Source of the DNA: Methylopila turkensis
GTDB lineage: Bacteria > Pseudomonadota > Alphaproteobacteria > Rhizobiales > Methylopilaceae
Assembly: GCF_027922325.1 (NCBI RefSeq)
Contig: NZ_BSFL01000003.1
Span: 124,001-188,000 of the forward strand
DNA: 64,000 nucleotides
Direction of reading: 5' to 3'
Shown here: positions 37,134-46,035 of the stretch, piece after piece
Layout of the letters: every line of letters starts with the position of its first letter
Position numbering within the stretch: the stretch's first letter is position 1
Translations under genes and position numbers: made by a program
Notes under the pieces: generated by a model
Seen by the model: only the letters and a program-made list of their open reading frames with translations
Databases searched by the model: none
Told to the model about the DNA's origin: nothing

Positions 37134-38227
37134 CCGCCCTCGACGTTTCGCCGCCCGAGCCCGCGCCGCAGCCCGCGTCCGTGCGGCCGATGGCGCTCGC
37201 CTTCGAAGGGGTGTCGCACTCCTACGGCCGCGGCTGGGCGGTCGAGGACGTCACCTTCTCCGTCACGCCAGGCTCCGTGGTGGCGCTGCTCGGGGAGAGC
37301 GGCTGCGGCAAGTCCACCCTGCTGCGGATCGCGGCGGGCGTCGAGCGGCCGGTCCGCGGCGTGGTCAGCCTAGGGGGGCGCGCGGTCTCCGGCGACGGCG
37401 CGTTCCTGCCGCCGGAGAAGCGCGGCGTCGGGCTCATGTTCCAGGACTACGCGCTGTTCCCCCACATGAGCCTGCTCGCGAACGTGACCTTCGGCCTGCG
37501 CGGCCGGCCGCGGGCCGACGCGCTCTCGACCGCGCGGGCGCGCCTCGCGCAGGTCGGGCTCTCGACCCACGAACGCAAGCATCCCGGCGAGCTCTCGGGC
37601 GGCGAGCAGCAGCGGGCCGCGCTCGCCCGCGCCGTCGCCCCGCAGCCCGGCCTGCTGCTGATGGACGAGCCGTTCTCCGGCCTCGACCGGCGGCTGCGCG
37701 ACAGCGTGCGCGACGACACGCTCGCGGTGCTGCGCGAGAGCGGCGCGACCGCCGTGATCGTGACGCACGATCCCGAGGAGGCGATGCGCATGGCCGACCG
37801 CATCGTGCTGATGCGCCGCGGCCGCGTGGCGCAGCAGGGCGCGCCCGAGGAGCTCTACCGCGCGCCGGCCTCGCTGTTCGCGGCGCGGTTCTTCTCCGAG
37901 ATCAACGAGATCCCTTGCGTGGTGAAGAACGGGCGCGCGACCTCGGCGCTGGGCGACGTTGCCGCGCCGGGCGTCGAGGACGGTCCCGCGATCCTCGCGA
38001 TCCGGCCGCATGGGCTGAGGATCGGACCGCGCGGGCAGGGCGCCGCCGGTCGGATCGTCGAGCGTCGCTTCCTCGGCGAGACCGAGCAGGCGACCATCGT
38101 CGTCGACGGTCTCGACGCTCCGCTGCGCGCGCGGCGTCCGGCCGGAGAGGCTCCGGTTCCGGGCGCTGACGTCGGCGTTACTTTGTGCGGCGCGGAAACC
38201 CTTGTGTTCGCTGCGGACGGCGCCTAG
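37130..38227 (+). CDS. orphan ABC transporter ATP-binding protein (FbpC/PotA-like, with TOBE domain)
   Basis: The 365-residue ATPase has Walker A (LLGESGCGKSTLL), Q-loop (QDYALFPHMSL), signature (LSGGEQQRAALARA), Walker B (LLLMDEPFSGLD) and H-loop (VIVTHDPEEAMRMADRI). A C-terminal TOBE-type regulatory domain spans about residues 270-365. The DDTLAVL region and FFSEINEIPC resemble FbpC/CysA-like importers of iron or sulfate. No permease or binding protein lies nearby. It is embedded between scpB (4-bp overlap) and tatA, where relatives normally go directly from scpB to tatA. The substrate is unknown. Confidence 0.88.
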   Translation: MTALDVSPPEPAPQPASVRPMALAFEGVSHSYGRGWAVEDVTFSVTPGSVVALLGESGCGKSTLLRIAAGVERPVRGVVSLGGRAVSGDGAFLPPEKRGVGLMFQDYALFPHMSLLANVTFGLRGRPRADALSTARARLAQVGLSTHERKHPGELSGGEQQRAALARAVAPQPGLLLMDEPFSGLDRRLRDSVRDDTLAVLRESGATAVIVTHDPEEAMRMADRIVLMRRGRVAQQGAPEELYRAPASLFAARFFSEINEIPCVVKNGRATSALGDVAAPGVEDGPAILAIRPHGLRIGPRGQGAAGRIVERRFLGETEQATIVVDGLDAPLRARRPAGEAPVPGADVGVTLCGAETLVFAADGA

Positions 38228-38305
38228 GTTCGCGGTCCGAGGCGGTCGTTCGCGGCGCGCTTGGCACAAGCGCGCGCCGCCGTCGCCGTTCGAAAGGGAA
38301 GCGTC

Positions 38306-38545
38306 ATGAGTCTCACGCACTGGTTGGTCGTCGCCGTGCTGGTCCTGCTGCTGTTCGGGCGCGGCAAGATTTCCGAGCTGATGGGCGACATGGCCAAAGG
38401 CATCAAGAGCTTCAAGAAGGGGCTCGCGGAGGACGACGACGTCGCCGAGGGCATGTCGCAGCAGCGTCCCGCCCAGCCGATCGAGCACCGCGCCGACGCG
38501 CAGGTGCGGCCCGGCGTCGGCAGCGTCGACGGCCACAAGTCCTGA
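38306..38545 (+). CDS. tatA: Sec-independent (twin-arginine) protein translocase subunit TatA
   Basis: TatA oligomers form the variable pore or membrane-thinning element of the Tat system. The 79-residue protein has one membrane helix ([21 protein letters not shown]) and an amphipathic helix ([15 protein letters not shown]), followed by a short charged tail. The ATG at 38306 has an AAAGGGAA ribosome site; upstream in-frame sequence is not conserved. It heads tatABC. Tat cargo candidates in this window are OpgG and the Bug-type protein. Confidence 0.94.
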   Translation: MSLTHWLVVAVLVLLLFGRGKISELMGDMAKGIKSFKKGLAEDDDVAEGMSQQRPAQPIEHRADAQVRPGVGSVDGHKS

Positions 38546-38625
38546 CGCCGCGCGCGTCCGCGGGCGCCGCCGTTCGGCGTCGCCCGGCCAGCCTCCGTTG
38601 ATCGCCCCGCAGCGGGGCTGAGCCC

Positions 38626-39135
38626 ATGTTCGACATCGCGTGGTCCGAGTTTCTGATCGTCGCCGTGGTGGCGCTCGTCGTCGTGGGCCCGCGCGACCTG
38701 CCGGCCCTGTTGCGCAACGTCGGCCGCATGGTCGCGACGGTGCGGCGCATGGCGGGCGAGTTCCAGACCCAGTTCAACGACGCGATGCGTGAGGCCGAGC
38801 TCGACGAACTGCGTCGCGAGGTCTCCGGCATCAAGGACGTGGCGCGCAAGGCGGCCGGCGGAGATCCGTTCTCCATCGCACGCGACGAGCTGAAGAAGGC
38901 GATCGACGGCGACGCCAAGCCGCCCGCGGCGCTTGCCGGCGATCCTCCCGCCCCGGCGCCCGCCGAGGCCGAGCCGGCGCCCTCCGCGCTTGCGCCCTCC
39001 GCGCCCGACGCCGCCGCGCCGGAGCAGCAGACCCCGAGCGAGCCGGCGACGCCGTCGCCTTCCGCCTCCAAGCCGGAAGCCTCCAAACCGGAAGCCCCCA
39101 AGCCGGAAGCCCTAAAGCCGGACGCCGCCTCGTGA
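38626..39135 (+). CDS. tatB: Sec-independent protein translocase subunit TatB
   Basis: TatB with TatC forms the twin-arginine signal receptor. The 169-residue protein starts MFDIAWSEFLIVAVVALVVVGP, with the TatB-type Glu-8 in the helix and the PRDLPALLRNVGR hinge. The amphipathic helix follows. The C-terminal third is a low-complexity Pro/Ala/Glu region with the repeated unit KPEA, at about residues 146-165. The stop overlaps the tatC start by 4 bp. Confidence 0.94.
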   Translation: MFDIAWSEFLIVAVVALVVVGPRDLPALLRNVGRMVATVRRMAGEFQTQFNDAMREAELDELRREVSGIKDVARKAAGGDPFSIARDELKKAIDGDAKPPAALAGDPPAPAPAEAEPAPSALAPSAPDAAAPEQQTPSEPATPSPSASKPEASKPEAPKPEALKPDAAS

Positions 39136-39923
39136 GCCAGGAAGACATCGACGCCACCAAGGCGCCGCTGATCGAGCATCTGATCGAACTCAGATCGCGG
39201 CTGATCCGCTCGATCCTCGCCTTCATCGTGGCCTTTGCGATCTGCTTCTCGGTCGCGGGGCACATTTTCAACATCCTGCTCGTGCCCTACGAGCTCGCCG
39301 CCGGCTCGGCCGAGGCGATCCGGCTGCAGTACACCGCACCGCAGGAGTATTTCATCACCCAGATCAAGCTCGCCATGTTCGGCGCGGGCTTCATCTCGTT
39401 CCCGATCGTGGCGAGCCAGGTCTACATGTTCGTCGCGCCGGGCCTCTACAAGAACGAGCGCGGCGCGTTCCTGCCCTATCTGATCGCGACGCCGATCCTG
39501 TTCCTGCTGGGCGCGGCCTTCGTCTATTTCGCCGCGATGCCGCTCGCGATGCGCTTCTTCCTGTCGATGCAGCAGACGGGCGGCTCCGGCAGAGCCTCGA
39601 TCGAGCTGATCGCGCGCACGAGCGAGTACCTTTCGCTCATCATGACGCTGATCTTCGCCTTCGGGATCTGCTTCCAGACGCCTGTGATCCTGACGCTTCT
39701 CGCCCGCGCCGGCTTCATCGACTCGAAGTGGCTCGCGGAGAAGCGGCGCTACGCCATCGTGATCGTGTTCGCGATCGCCGCCGTGCTGACGCCGCCGGAC
39801 GTCATCAGCCAGGTCGCGCTTGCGGTGCCGACGATCCTTTTGTACGAGGCCTCGATCTTCGTGGTCCGGATGTTGGAGAAGCGGCGGGCCGCGGCGGAAG
39901 CCGTCGAGGACGCGCCGAAGTAG
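39132..39923 (+). CDS. tatC: Sec-independent protein translocase subunit TatC
   Basis: TatC binds twin-arginine signal peptides. The 263-residue protein has six membrane helices. Its N terminus carries the RR-binding glutamate region APLIEHLIELRSRLIRSI. Further conserved blocks are YTAPQEYFITQIKLAMFGAG, the periplasmic MFVAPGLYKNER, and LPYLIATPILFLLGAAFVYF. It starts with GTG overlapping tatB. A mosaic repeat separates it from serS. Confidence 0.96.
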   Translation: MSQEDIDATKAPLIEHLIELRSRLIRSILAFIVAFAICFSVAGHIFNILLVPYELAAGSAEAIRLQYTAPQEYFITQIKLAMFGAGFISFPIVASQVYMFVAPGLYKNERGAFLPYLIATPILFLLGAAFVYFAAMPLAMRFFLSMQQTGGSGRASIELIARTSEYLSLIMTLIFAFGICFQTPVILTLLARAGFIDSKWLAEKRRYAIVIVFAIAAVLTPPDVISQVALAVPTILLYEASIFVVRMLEKRRAAAEAVEDAPK

Positions 39924-39947
39924 ACCGCGACCTCTTTCACGGACGAG

Positions 39948-40036
39948 CCGTCATGCCCGTCTTCGGGCATCCACGGCTTGGACGGCGGGCGTGTTCCGAA
40001 GTCGTGGATGCCCGCGCGAAGGCGCGGGCATGACGG
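39948..40036. repeat. mosaic palindromic intergenic repeat (type 1)
   Basis: The arms CCGTCATG (39948-39955) and CATGACGG (40029-40036) are perfect inverted copies. The interior contains CATCCACGGCTT and AAGTCGTGGATG, plus two short hairpins (CCCGTCTTCGGG and CCCGCGCGAAGGCGCGGG). It is the same family as 2182-2280 and occupies the tatC-serS gap. Confidence 0.8.
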
Positions 40037-40081
40037 CGGGCGATCCGAGCCGAACTGCGTCGAACTCTAAGGTCGCCCTTC

Positions 40082-41524
40082 ATGCACGACATTCGCCTCA
40101 TCCGGGACGATCCCGAGAGCTTCGACCGGGGGCTCGAGCGCCGCGGCCTTGATCCGCAGAGCGCCCGGCTGATCGAACTCGACGAGCGCCGGCGCGAGGT
40201 GATCGGCCGACTGCAGGCGATCCAGGAGCGCCGGAACGCGGCGTCGAAGGAGGTCGGCCAGGCGAAGGCGCAGAAGGACGAGGCGCGCGCCGCGGCTCTG
40301 ATCGCGGAGGTCGCCAGGCTCAAGCAGGACGCGCCGGCGGCGGAAGCTGAGCAGGCGCGACTGGAAGATGAGCTGAAGGCGGCGCTCGCCGAAATTCCGA
40401 ACATCCCGCTCGACGAGGCGCCCGACGGGCCGGACGAGACCGCCAACGTCGAGCTGCACCGCGTCGGGACCCCGCGCGAGATCCACGACGCCAAGGCGCA
40501 CTACGATCTCGGCGAGGCGCTCGGCCTGATCGACTTCGAGGCCGCGAGCCGCATGTCCGGCGCGCGCTTCGCGGTGCTGAAGGGGCAGGTCGCGCGGCTC
40601 GAACGCGCGCTGATGTCGTTCATGCTCGACCTGCACACCACCGAGCACGGCTACACCGAAGTGGCTCCGCCGCTGCTGGTGCGCGACGAGGCCATGTTCG
40701 GCACCGCGCAACTGCCGAAGTTCCGGGATGATCAGTTTTCCGCCGTTAGACAGCTTAGCGATAGTGAGATTTCGCAGGAAATTTTGGCGTTAAAGGCTGA
40801 GTTTTCTCAGGGCGGTCTGCCGAAGAGCGATCATCTTGACGATCAAAGCGCAGCTTCACTTTTAGCGTCGGATGTCGGTATCCGGACGCTAATGGAACGC
40901 CTGTGGCAACAACGGCTTTGGCTCATCCCGACCGCAGAAGTCTCGCTGACGAACCTCGTGCGAGAGCAGATTCTGGGCGAGGACGAACTGCCCCTCCGCG
41001 TCACCGCCGGTACGCCCTGCTTCCGTGCGGAAGCCGGCGCCGCGGGCCGCGACACGCGCGGGCTGATCCGCCAGCACCAGTTCACCAAGGTGGAGCTTGT
41101 CTCCGTCACCACGCCGGAGAAGAGCCTCGAGGAGCACGAGCGCATGCTCGCCTGCGCCGAAGAGGTGCTGAAGCGGCTGGATCTGCCGTTCCGCACCGTC
41201 ACGCTCTGCACGGGCGACATGGGCTTTTCGTCCCGCAAGACCTACGACATCGAGGTCTGGCTGCCGGCGCAGAAGACCTATCGCGAGATCTCGTCCTGCT
41301 CGGTCTGCGGCGACTTCCAGGCGCGGCGCATGAACGCGCGCTACCGCCCGGCCGAGGGCAAGGGTCCGCGCTTCGTCCATACGCTGAACGGCTCCGGGGT
41401 CGCGGTCGGCCGCGCGCTGGTCGCGGTGCTGGAGAACTACCAGCAGGAAGACGGTTCGATCGCCATCCCCGCCGCGCTGCAGCCCTATATGGGCGGGCTG
41501 ACGACGATCGGTCGGGCGTCGTGA
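40082..41524 (+). CDS. serS: seryl-tRNA synthetase with an atypical internal insertion
   Basis: SerS charges tRNA(Ser). The 480-residue class II enzyme has the N-terminal coiled-coil arm (about 30-110), then motif 1 ([20 protein letters not shown]). Motif 2 is [22 protein letters not shown] and the C-terminal motif 3 lies around [20 protein letters not shown]. Other bacterial SerRS proteins are about 425-430 residues. The excess is one segment, residues 220-278, between FRDDQF and LWLIPTAE, which is AT-richer than the rest. All catalytic motifs remain in frame, so the enzyme is likely functional. PTAEVSLT replaces the usual PTAEVPLT. Confidence 0.95.
   Translation: MHDIRLIRDDPESFDRGLERRGLDPQSARLIELDERRREVIGRLQAIQERRNAASKEVGQAKAQKDEARAAALIAEVARLKQDAPAAEAEQARLEDELKAALAEIPNIPLDEAPDGPDETANVELHRVGTPREIHDAKAHYDLGEALGLIDFEAASRMSGARFAVLKGQVARLERALMSFMLDLHTTEHGYTEVAPPLLVRDEAMFGTAQLPKFRDDQFSAVRQLSDSEISQEILALKAEFSQGGLPKSDHLDDQSAASLLASDVGIRTLMERLWQQRLWLIPTAEVSLTNLVREQILGEDELPLRVTAGTPCFRAEAGAAGRDTRGLIRQHQFTKVELVSVTTPEKSLEEHERMLACAEEVLKRLDLPFRTVTLCTGDMGFSSRKTYDIEVWLPAQKTYREISSCSVCGDFQARRMNARYRPAEGKGPRFVHTLNGSGVAVGRALVAVLENYQQEDGSIAIPAALQPYMGGLTTIGRAS
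40739..40915 (+). other. low-GC in-frame insertion within serS (59 codons)
   Basis: This 177-bp segment uses codons rare in the rest of the gene, such as GTT AGA, AGC GAT AGT, GAA ATT TTG, TTA, TCA CTT TTA and CTA. It encodes a charged, probably helical stretch rich in Ser, Asp and Leu ([18 protein letters not shown] and so on). E. coli SerRS has only about 13 residues at this point. The short inverted words GCCGTT (40742-40747) and AACGGC (40911-40916) lie near its ends, which may be chance. Confidence 0.7.
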
Positions 41525-41536
41525 TGGGAGCGCGGT

Positions 41537-41656
41537 CTTGTCCCGGCCTTGAGCCGGGACCCAGAGCCTCAAGGCTTGCGGAAGAGGGCGCAGCGACCGT
41601 CACGGCTTTGTCTGACGCGCTGGCGCGTCTGGGTCCCGGCTCGAAGCCGGGACAAG
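41537..41656. repeat. palindromic repeat (type 2) between serS and surE
   Basis: The left arm CTTGTCCCGGCCTTGAGCCG and following bases (41537-41565) is the inverted copy of the right arm (41628-41656) over 29 bp with two mismatches. Each arm is itself an imperfect hairpin of CCCGG/CCGGG. A near-identical element lies at 60378-60496. There is no gene in the 166-bp serS-surE gap besides this element. Confidence 0.85.
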
Positions 41657-41690
41657 AAATCGCGGCGCGCTGCGAAGGAGGAGCGAACCC

Positions 41691-42458
41691 ATGAGAATCC
41701 TCCTGACCAACGACGACGGCATCCATGCCGAGGGGCTCGAGGCGCTGGAGCAGATCGCGCTGGAGCTGACCGATGACGTCTGGGTGGTGGCGCCCGAGAC
41801 CGACCAGTCCGGCGCGTCGCATTCGATTTCGCTGAGCGACCCGTTGCGCCTGCGCCAGATCGGCGAGAAGCGCTACGCGGTGCGCGGCACGCCGAGCGAC
41901 TGCGTGATCATGGGCGTACGCCACGTGCTCTACGACGCGCGGCCGGACCTGATCCTGTCCGGCGTCAACCGCGGCCAGAACGTCGCCGAGGACGTCACCT
42001 ATTCCGGCACGATCGCCGGCGCCATTGAGGGCACGCTGCTTGGCGTGCCGTCGATCGCGCTGTCGCAGAACTACGACCGGACCCGCGACCTCGACGACAT
42101 GTACGAATCGGCCCGCGCCCACGGCGCGGACGTCGTGCGCCGCATCATCAAGGCCGGGTTCGCGGCCGACCGTCTGGTCAACGTCAACTTCCCCGGCTGC
42201 CCCGCCGGCGAGGTGGAGGGCGTCGCGGTCACCAGCCAGGGCAAGCGCAATCAGGAGCTGCTCAGGGTGGAGCGGCGCGAGGACGGCCGTGGCAATCCCT
42301 ATTTCTGGATCGCCTTCGGCCGCGCCCAGGTCGAGGCCGGGGAGGGCACCGACCTCGCCGCGATCCGCGACCGGCTGATCTCGGTGACGCCGCTCAAGAT
42401 CGACCTGACCGACCGCGACACCTTCGACGGCCTGCGCGCCGCCTTCGCAGACGCCTGA
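41691..42458 (+). CDS. surE: 5'/3'-nucleotidase SurE
   Basis: SurE is a metal-dependent survival-protein phosphatase acting on nucleoside monophosphates and exopolyphosphate. The 255-residue protein starts [19 protein letters not shown], with the metal-binding NDDG. It has [49 protein letters not shown] and a VNVNFPG block. The surE-pcm-nlpD order is conserved from proteobacterial stationary-phase loci. pcm follows after 11 bp. Confidence 0.96.
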   Translation: MRILLTNDDGIHAEGLEALEQIALELTDDVWVVAPETDQSGASHSISLSDPLRLRQIGEKRYAVRGTPSDCVIMGVRHVLYDARPDLILSGVNRGQNVAEDVTYSGTIAGAIEGTLLGVPSIALSQNYDRTRDLDDMYESARAHGADVVRRIIKAGFAADRLVNVNFPGCPAGEVEGVAVTSQGKRNQELLRVERREDGRGNPYFWIAFGRAQVEAGEGTDLAAIRDRLISVTPLKIDLTDRDTFDGLRAAFADA

Positions 42459-42469
42459 GCGACGCCGCC

Positions 42470-43132
42470 ATGACCGACCCGCGCGACGAGGCCGAACGCA
42501 TTCGCCGCGCCGAGCTCGTGCTCAAGCTGCGCTCGCGCGGCGTGCGCGACATGCGCCTGCTGCGCGCGATCGAGACCATCCCGCGCTCGCTGTTCGTTCG
42601 GCGGGAGCATCTCGCCGTCGCCTACGCCGATCGCGCGCTGCCGATCGACTGCGGCCAGACGATCGAATCGCCGTCGCACATCGCGACCGTCACCGAGGCG
42701 CTCGGGGCCGAGGAGGGCCATGTCGTGCTGGAGGTCGGCTGCGGGGCCGGCTACCAGACCGCGCTGCTGTCGCGGCTCGCGGCCCGCGTGATCGCGCTCG
42801 ACCGCTTCCGCGGCCTGCTGAAGGCCGCCGAAGCCCGGCTCCAGCGTCTCGGCGGCGCCGAAAACGTGACCTTCGTCCTCGCCGACGGCCTGCAGGGCCA
42901 TGCGGCCGGCGCGCCGTTCGACCGCATCCTGATTTCGGGCGCGGTCGGCGCGCCGCCGTCGGCGCTGCTGAACCAGCTCAAGCCGGGCGGCGTGATGATC
43001 GCAGCCGTAGGGCAGGGGCGGTCGCGCCGGCTGACGCGCTTCGTGAAGGGCGCCGACGGCGCGCTCGACGAAACCATGCTCGGATTCGTCGCCGTCTCGC
43101 CGATGACCCCCGGCGTCGCCGCCGCGCTCTGA
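42470..43132 (+). CDS. pcm: protein-L-isoaspartate O-methyltransferase
   Basis: Pcm methylates isoaspartyl residues to start repair of aged proteins, using S-adenosylmethionine. The 220-residue protein has the family segment DCGQTIESPSHIATVTEALG and the SAM motif VVLEVGCGAGYQTALLSRLA. Later come VTFVLADGLQGH, FDRILISGAV and LKPGGVMIAAVGQG. It starts 11 bp after surE and is likely co-transcribed. The following 129-bp gap before the nlpD-like gene holds one GGTTAACC palindrome (43135-43142). Confidence 0.94.
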   Translation: MTDPRDEAERIRRAELVLKLRSRGVRDMRLLRAIETIPRSLFVRREHLAVAYADRALPIDCGQTIESPSHIATVTEALGAEEGHVVLEVGCGAGYQTALLSRLAARVIALDRFRGLLKAAEARLQRLGGAENVTFVLADGLQGHAAGAPFDRILISGAVGAPPSALLNQLKPGGVMIAAVGQGRSRRLTRFVKGADGALDETMLGFVAVSPMTPGVAAAL

Positions 43133-43261
43133 CGGGTTAACCCCTCGCGCGACAACACTTGCGGCGTCTTCGTGGCTTTTTCGCCCCGAAGATAACCCTC
43201 CGTTTACCTCAACGGCTCATTACTACGGTCATGACGGTCGAGTTCGTTGCGAGTGTCCAAC

Positions 43262-44782
43262 ATGCGTAAAGTCGTTCCGTGCCTTCGCGCCAAGCTGCTT
43301 GCGCGGGCCGCTCTGGTCGCTCTCGCAGCCGGCGGGACCGCCGCCTGCAGCGGGGACTCCAGCCGCTTCGGCGAAAGCCCCTTCTCCAACCCGTTCTCGT
43401 CGGCCTCGTCCTCGGAGCCGACCTACCGCGCTCCGGCCGAGCCGCGCTACACCGGCACGGTCCGCGCCGCCCCGTCGAGCCGGGTCGAGCGCGCGCCGCT
43501 CGGCTCTCTGCCGCCCTCCCAGTCCGCGCCGATGCGCGGCTTCGACGGCCAGCAGCAGAGCTCCAACGAGCCGCGCTCCCGCTCCTACGATCCGCCGACC
43601 ACGGGCTCGATCCCGTCGGCGAGCCGGACCGCCATCGCCCGCCCCGCGCCGTCGGTCGCGTCGGCCTCCTCCAACTGGTCGGCGGAGGGCGGCTCCACCG
43701 TCACGCTCGGCCAGGGCGACACCATCCACACCCTGTCGCAGCGCTACGGCGTGCCGGCGAGCGCGATCCTGCAGGCGAACGGCCTCCAGAGCGCGAGCAA
43801 TGTCGGCCCCGGCTCGCAGGTCGTCATCCCCGTCTATACGGCCGGTCGCGGCCGCGCCGTCGCGGCCGCCGAGCCCCGCATGACCGCGCCTGCGCCTGTC
43901 GCCGCCGCGCCGGTTGCGACGCCCTCCCGCGTCGCTTCCTCGTCCGCCGGCCGCTCGCATGTGGTCGAGCCCGGTCAGACGCTCTCCGCCGTCTCGCGCC
44001 AGTATGGCGTCAGCCGGAACGCGATCGCGGACGCCAACGGCATCTCGCCCGACACCATGGTGCGGGTCGGCCAGAGGCTTCAGATCCCCGGCGGCGGGTC
44101 GGCGCAGGTCGCCCGCGTCGCCCCGGCTCCCACGCCCGCCGCCGGCGAGCCGCGCATGCAGTTCGTGCAGGGTCCGCAGGCGAAGGGCGCCGAGGCCGCC
44201 AAGATCGAGGCTGCGAAGCCGCTCCCGCAGAAGGTCGCCGCCGTCCAGCCAACGCTGAAGCCGAGCGTTTCGGGGTCGCCCGCCGCGCAGGCTCCCGCCT
44301 TCGCCGGAGCGCAATCCAAGGCCTCCGACGCGCCGGACCCGTCGGACAACGTGAAGACGGCCTCGGTGAAGGTCGACCCCGCTCCGGCGGCGGCCCCCTC
44401 GGGCCCGAACTTCCGCTGGCCGGTGCGCGGACGCGTCATCTCGGGCTACGGCTCGAAGGCGAACGGCACGACGAACGACGGCATCAATCTGGCGGTGCCC
44501 GAGGGCACCGAGGTCAAGGCGTCCGACGACGGCGTCGTGGCCTACGCCGGCAGCGAACTGAAGGGCTTCGGCAACCTGGTGCTGGTGCGCCACTCGAACG
44601 GCTGGGTCACGGCCTACGCCCACAACAGCGCGCTGAACGTGAAACGCGGCGACCCGGTGCGTCGCGGCCAGATCATCGCCAAGTCGGGCTCGACCGGCAA
44701 CGTGAGCACGCCGCAGCTTCACTTCGAAGTCCGCAAGGGCGCGACCGCGGTCGACCCGATGGATCACCTCGCGGGCATCTGA
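43262..44782 (+). CDS. LysM/degenerate LytM (M23) domain protein, NlpD-like
   Basis: The 506-residue protein has an N-terminal export signal ending near GGTAACSGD (weak lipobox). It carries two LysM domains (about 145-195, VTLGQGDTIHTLSQRYGVP; and 238-285, HVVEPGQTLSAVSRQYGVS), a linker, and a C-terminal LytM domain (about 385-505). In the LytM domain the zinc ligands HxxxD read NDGIN and the HxH reads QLH; only the single His in TAYAHN remains. It should therefore be catalytically dead, like E. coli NlpD and EnvC, which activate amidases at division. The pcm-nlpD order supports the NlpD assignment. Confidence 0.9.
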   Translation: MRKVVPCLRAKLLARAALVALAAGGTAACSGDSSRFGESPFSNPFSSASSSEPTYRAPAEPRYTGTVRAAPSSRVERAPLGSLPPSQSAPMRGFDGQQQSSNEPRSRSYDPPTTGSIPSASRTAIARPAPSVASASSNWSAEGGSTVTLGQGDTIHTLSQRYGVPASAILQANGLQSASNVGPGSQVVIPVYTAGRGRAVAAAEPRMTAPAPVAAAPVATPSRVASSSAGRSHVVEPGQTLSAVSRQYGVSRNAIADANGISPDTMVRVGQRLQIPGGGSAQVARVAPAPTPAAGEPRMQFVQGPQAKGAEAAKIEAAKPLPQKVAAVQPTLKPSVSGSPAAQAPAFAGAQSKASDAPDPSDNVKTASVKVDPAPAAAPSGPNFRWPVRGRVISGYGSKANGTTNDGINLAVPEGTEVKASDDGVVAYAGSELKGFGNLVLVRHSNGWVTAYAHNSALNVKRGDPVRRGQIIAKSGSTGNVSTPQLHFEVRKGATAVDPMDHLAGI

Positions 44783-44808
44783 CCGCCCGAGCGCTGGATC
44801 GACGAGAA

Positions 44809-44845
44809 AGAACCCCGGCGCCGAAAGGTCGCCGGGGTTCTCTTG
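44809..44845. terminator. bidirectional terminator between nlpD-like and DUF815 genes
   Basis: A perfect 12-bp stem (44809-44820 with 44830-44841, AGAACCCCGGCG / CGCCGGGGTTCT) closes a 9-nt loop. It is followed by CTTGTT on the plus side, with a run of A preceding it for the minus side. It sits between two convergent genes. Confidence 0.85.
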
Positions 44846-44866
44846 TTATGGGGCCGAAGCTTTGCG

Positions 44867-45748
44867 TTAGCCCACGCGCCCTGCGAGGTCCTGCACGAAC
44901 TGCCAGGCGACGCGGCCGGAGCGCGAGCCGCGGGTCGTCGCCCATTCCAGCGCTTCGCGGCGGAGCTGGTCGGAGGCGACGTCCAGCCCGAGATCCGCGA
45001 CGTAGCCGTTCACCATGGCGAGATACTCGTCCTGGCTGCAGCGGTGGAAGCCCAGCCACAGGCCAAAGCGGTCCGACAGCGAGACCTTCTCCTCCACGGC
45101 CTCGCCCGGATTGATCGCGGTCGAACGCTCGTTCTCGATCATCTCGCGGGCGAGCAGGTGCCGGCGGTTCGAGGTGGCGTAGAGCAGCACGTTGGCCGGC
45201 CGTCCCTCGACGCCGCCGTCGAGCACGGCCTTCAGCGACTTGTACGACGTGTCCTCCGCGTCGAACGAGAGGTCGTCGCAGAACAGCAGGAACGGGTTGG
45301 GCGCCGGGCGCAGCAGGCCCATCAGCACGGGCAGGCTCTCGATGTCCTCACGGTGGATCTCCACGAGCTTCAGCGGCGGCTTGCCCTCCGCGACGAGGGA
45401 GGCTGCGACCGTGGCGTGGGCGGCCTTCACCAGCGAGCTCTTGCCCATGCCGCGCGCGCCCCAGAGCAGGGCGTTGTTGGCGGGGCGGCCGCGGGCGAAG
45501 CGAAAGGTGTTGTCGAGCAACTGGTCGCGGACGCGGTCGATTCCCTTCAGCAGCGCCATGTCGACGCGCGACACCTCGGCGACGGGCGCGAGTCGCTTCT
45601 CCGCGGCGTTCCAGACGAAGGCCTCGGCGCTGGCGAAGTCCGGCGCTTCGGCGCGGGGCGGCGCCATTCGCTCCAGCGCGTCCGCGATGCGGGCGAGCAG
45701 CGCGTCACGGGTGTCCGTCGCTGGCATGGAATAGAACGGATCGGACAT
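44867..45748 (-). CDS. DUF815-family P-loop ATPase
   Basis: The 293-residue AAA-type protein has Walker A in ALLWGARGMGKSSLVKA and Walker B in PFLLFCDDLSFD. It also has sensor and arginine residues (YATSNRRHLL; SLSDRFGLWLGF) typical of the DUF815 family (YcjX/ClpX-like single AAA modules of unknown function). The start at 45748 (MSDPFYSMPATDTRDALLAR) fits the domain; longer starts extend into divergent promoter DNA. It is divergent from yajC with 287 bp between, in which I see no gene and no clear promoter. Confidence 0.88.
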   Translation of the reverse strand: MSDPFYSMPATDTRDALLARIADALERMAPPRAEAPDFASAEAFVWNAAEKRLAPVAEVSRVDMALLKGIDRVRDQLLDNTFRFARGRPANNALLWGARGMGKSSLVKAAHATVAASLVAEGKPPLKLVEIHREDIESLPVLMGLLRPAPNPFLLFCDDLSFDAEDTSYKSLKAVLDGGVEGRPANVLLYATSNRRHLLAREMIENERSTAINPGEAVEEKVSLSDRFGLWLGFHRCSQDEYLAMVNGYVADLGLDVASDQLRREALEWATTRGSRSGRVAWQFVQDLAGRVG

Positions 45749-46035
45749 GGAAACGCCTCGAACGCCGGGGTGCGGGAGAGGCCGGACATGAGGCCGGCGA
45801 CCGTCGTTAGCCCGCTCTGGGCGGGGCGTCCAGAACGCCGCCCGCATGCCCGGCGTCGGCGCGACGCCGGTTCGACGAAAGCCTGGGGGCCCGCTCATCC
45901 GAGCCGTGATTTGATTTCGCAAGGGCCGTGGATATAGTCCGCCGCGTTTTCGCCGGGGCGGACCGTCCCGGCTTTTCGCGTGATCGAGGCCGGGTCCTTC
46001 CCGATCGCGGCGCGACCCCGCCATCGGAGCCTTAG

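Noticed and set aside
40739-40915. Intein or intron in serS
   Set aside because: Too short (59 codons), without an N-terminal Cys/Ser block or C-terminal His-Asn, and the frame is open; group I/II intron features were not seen.
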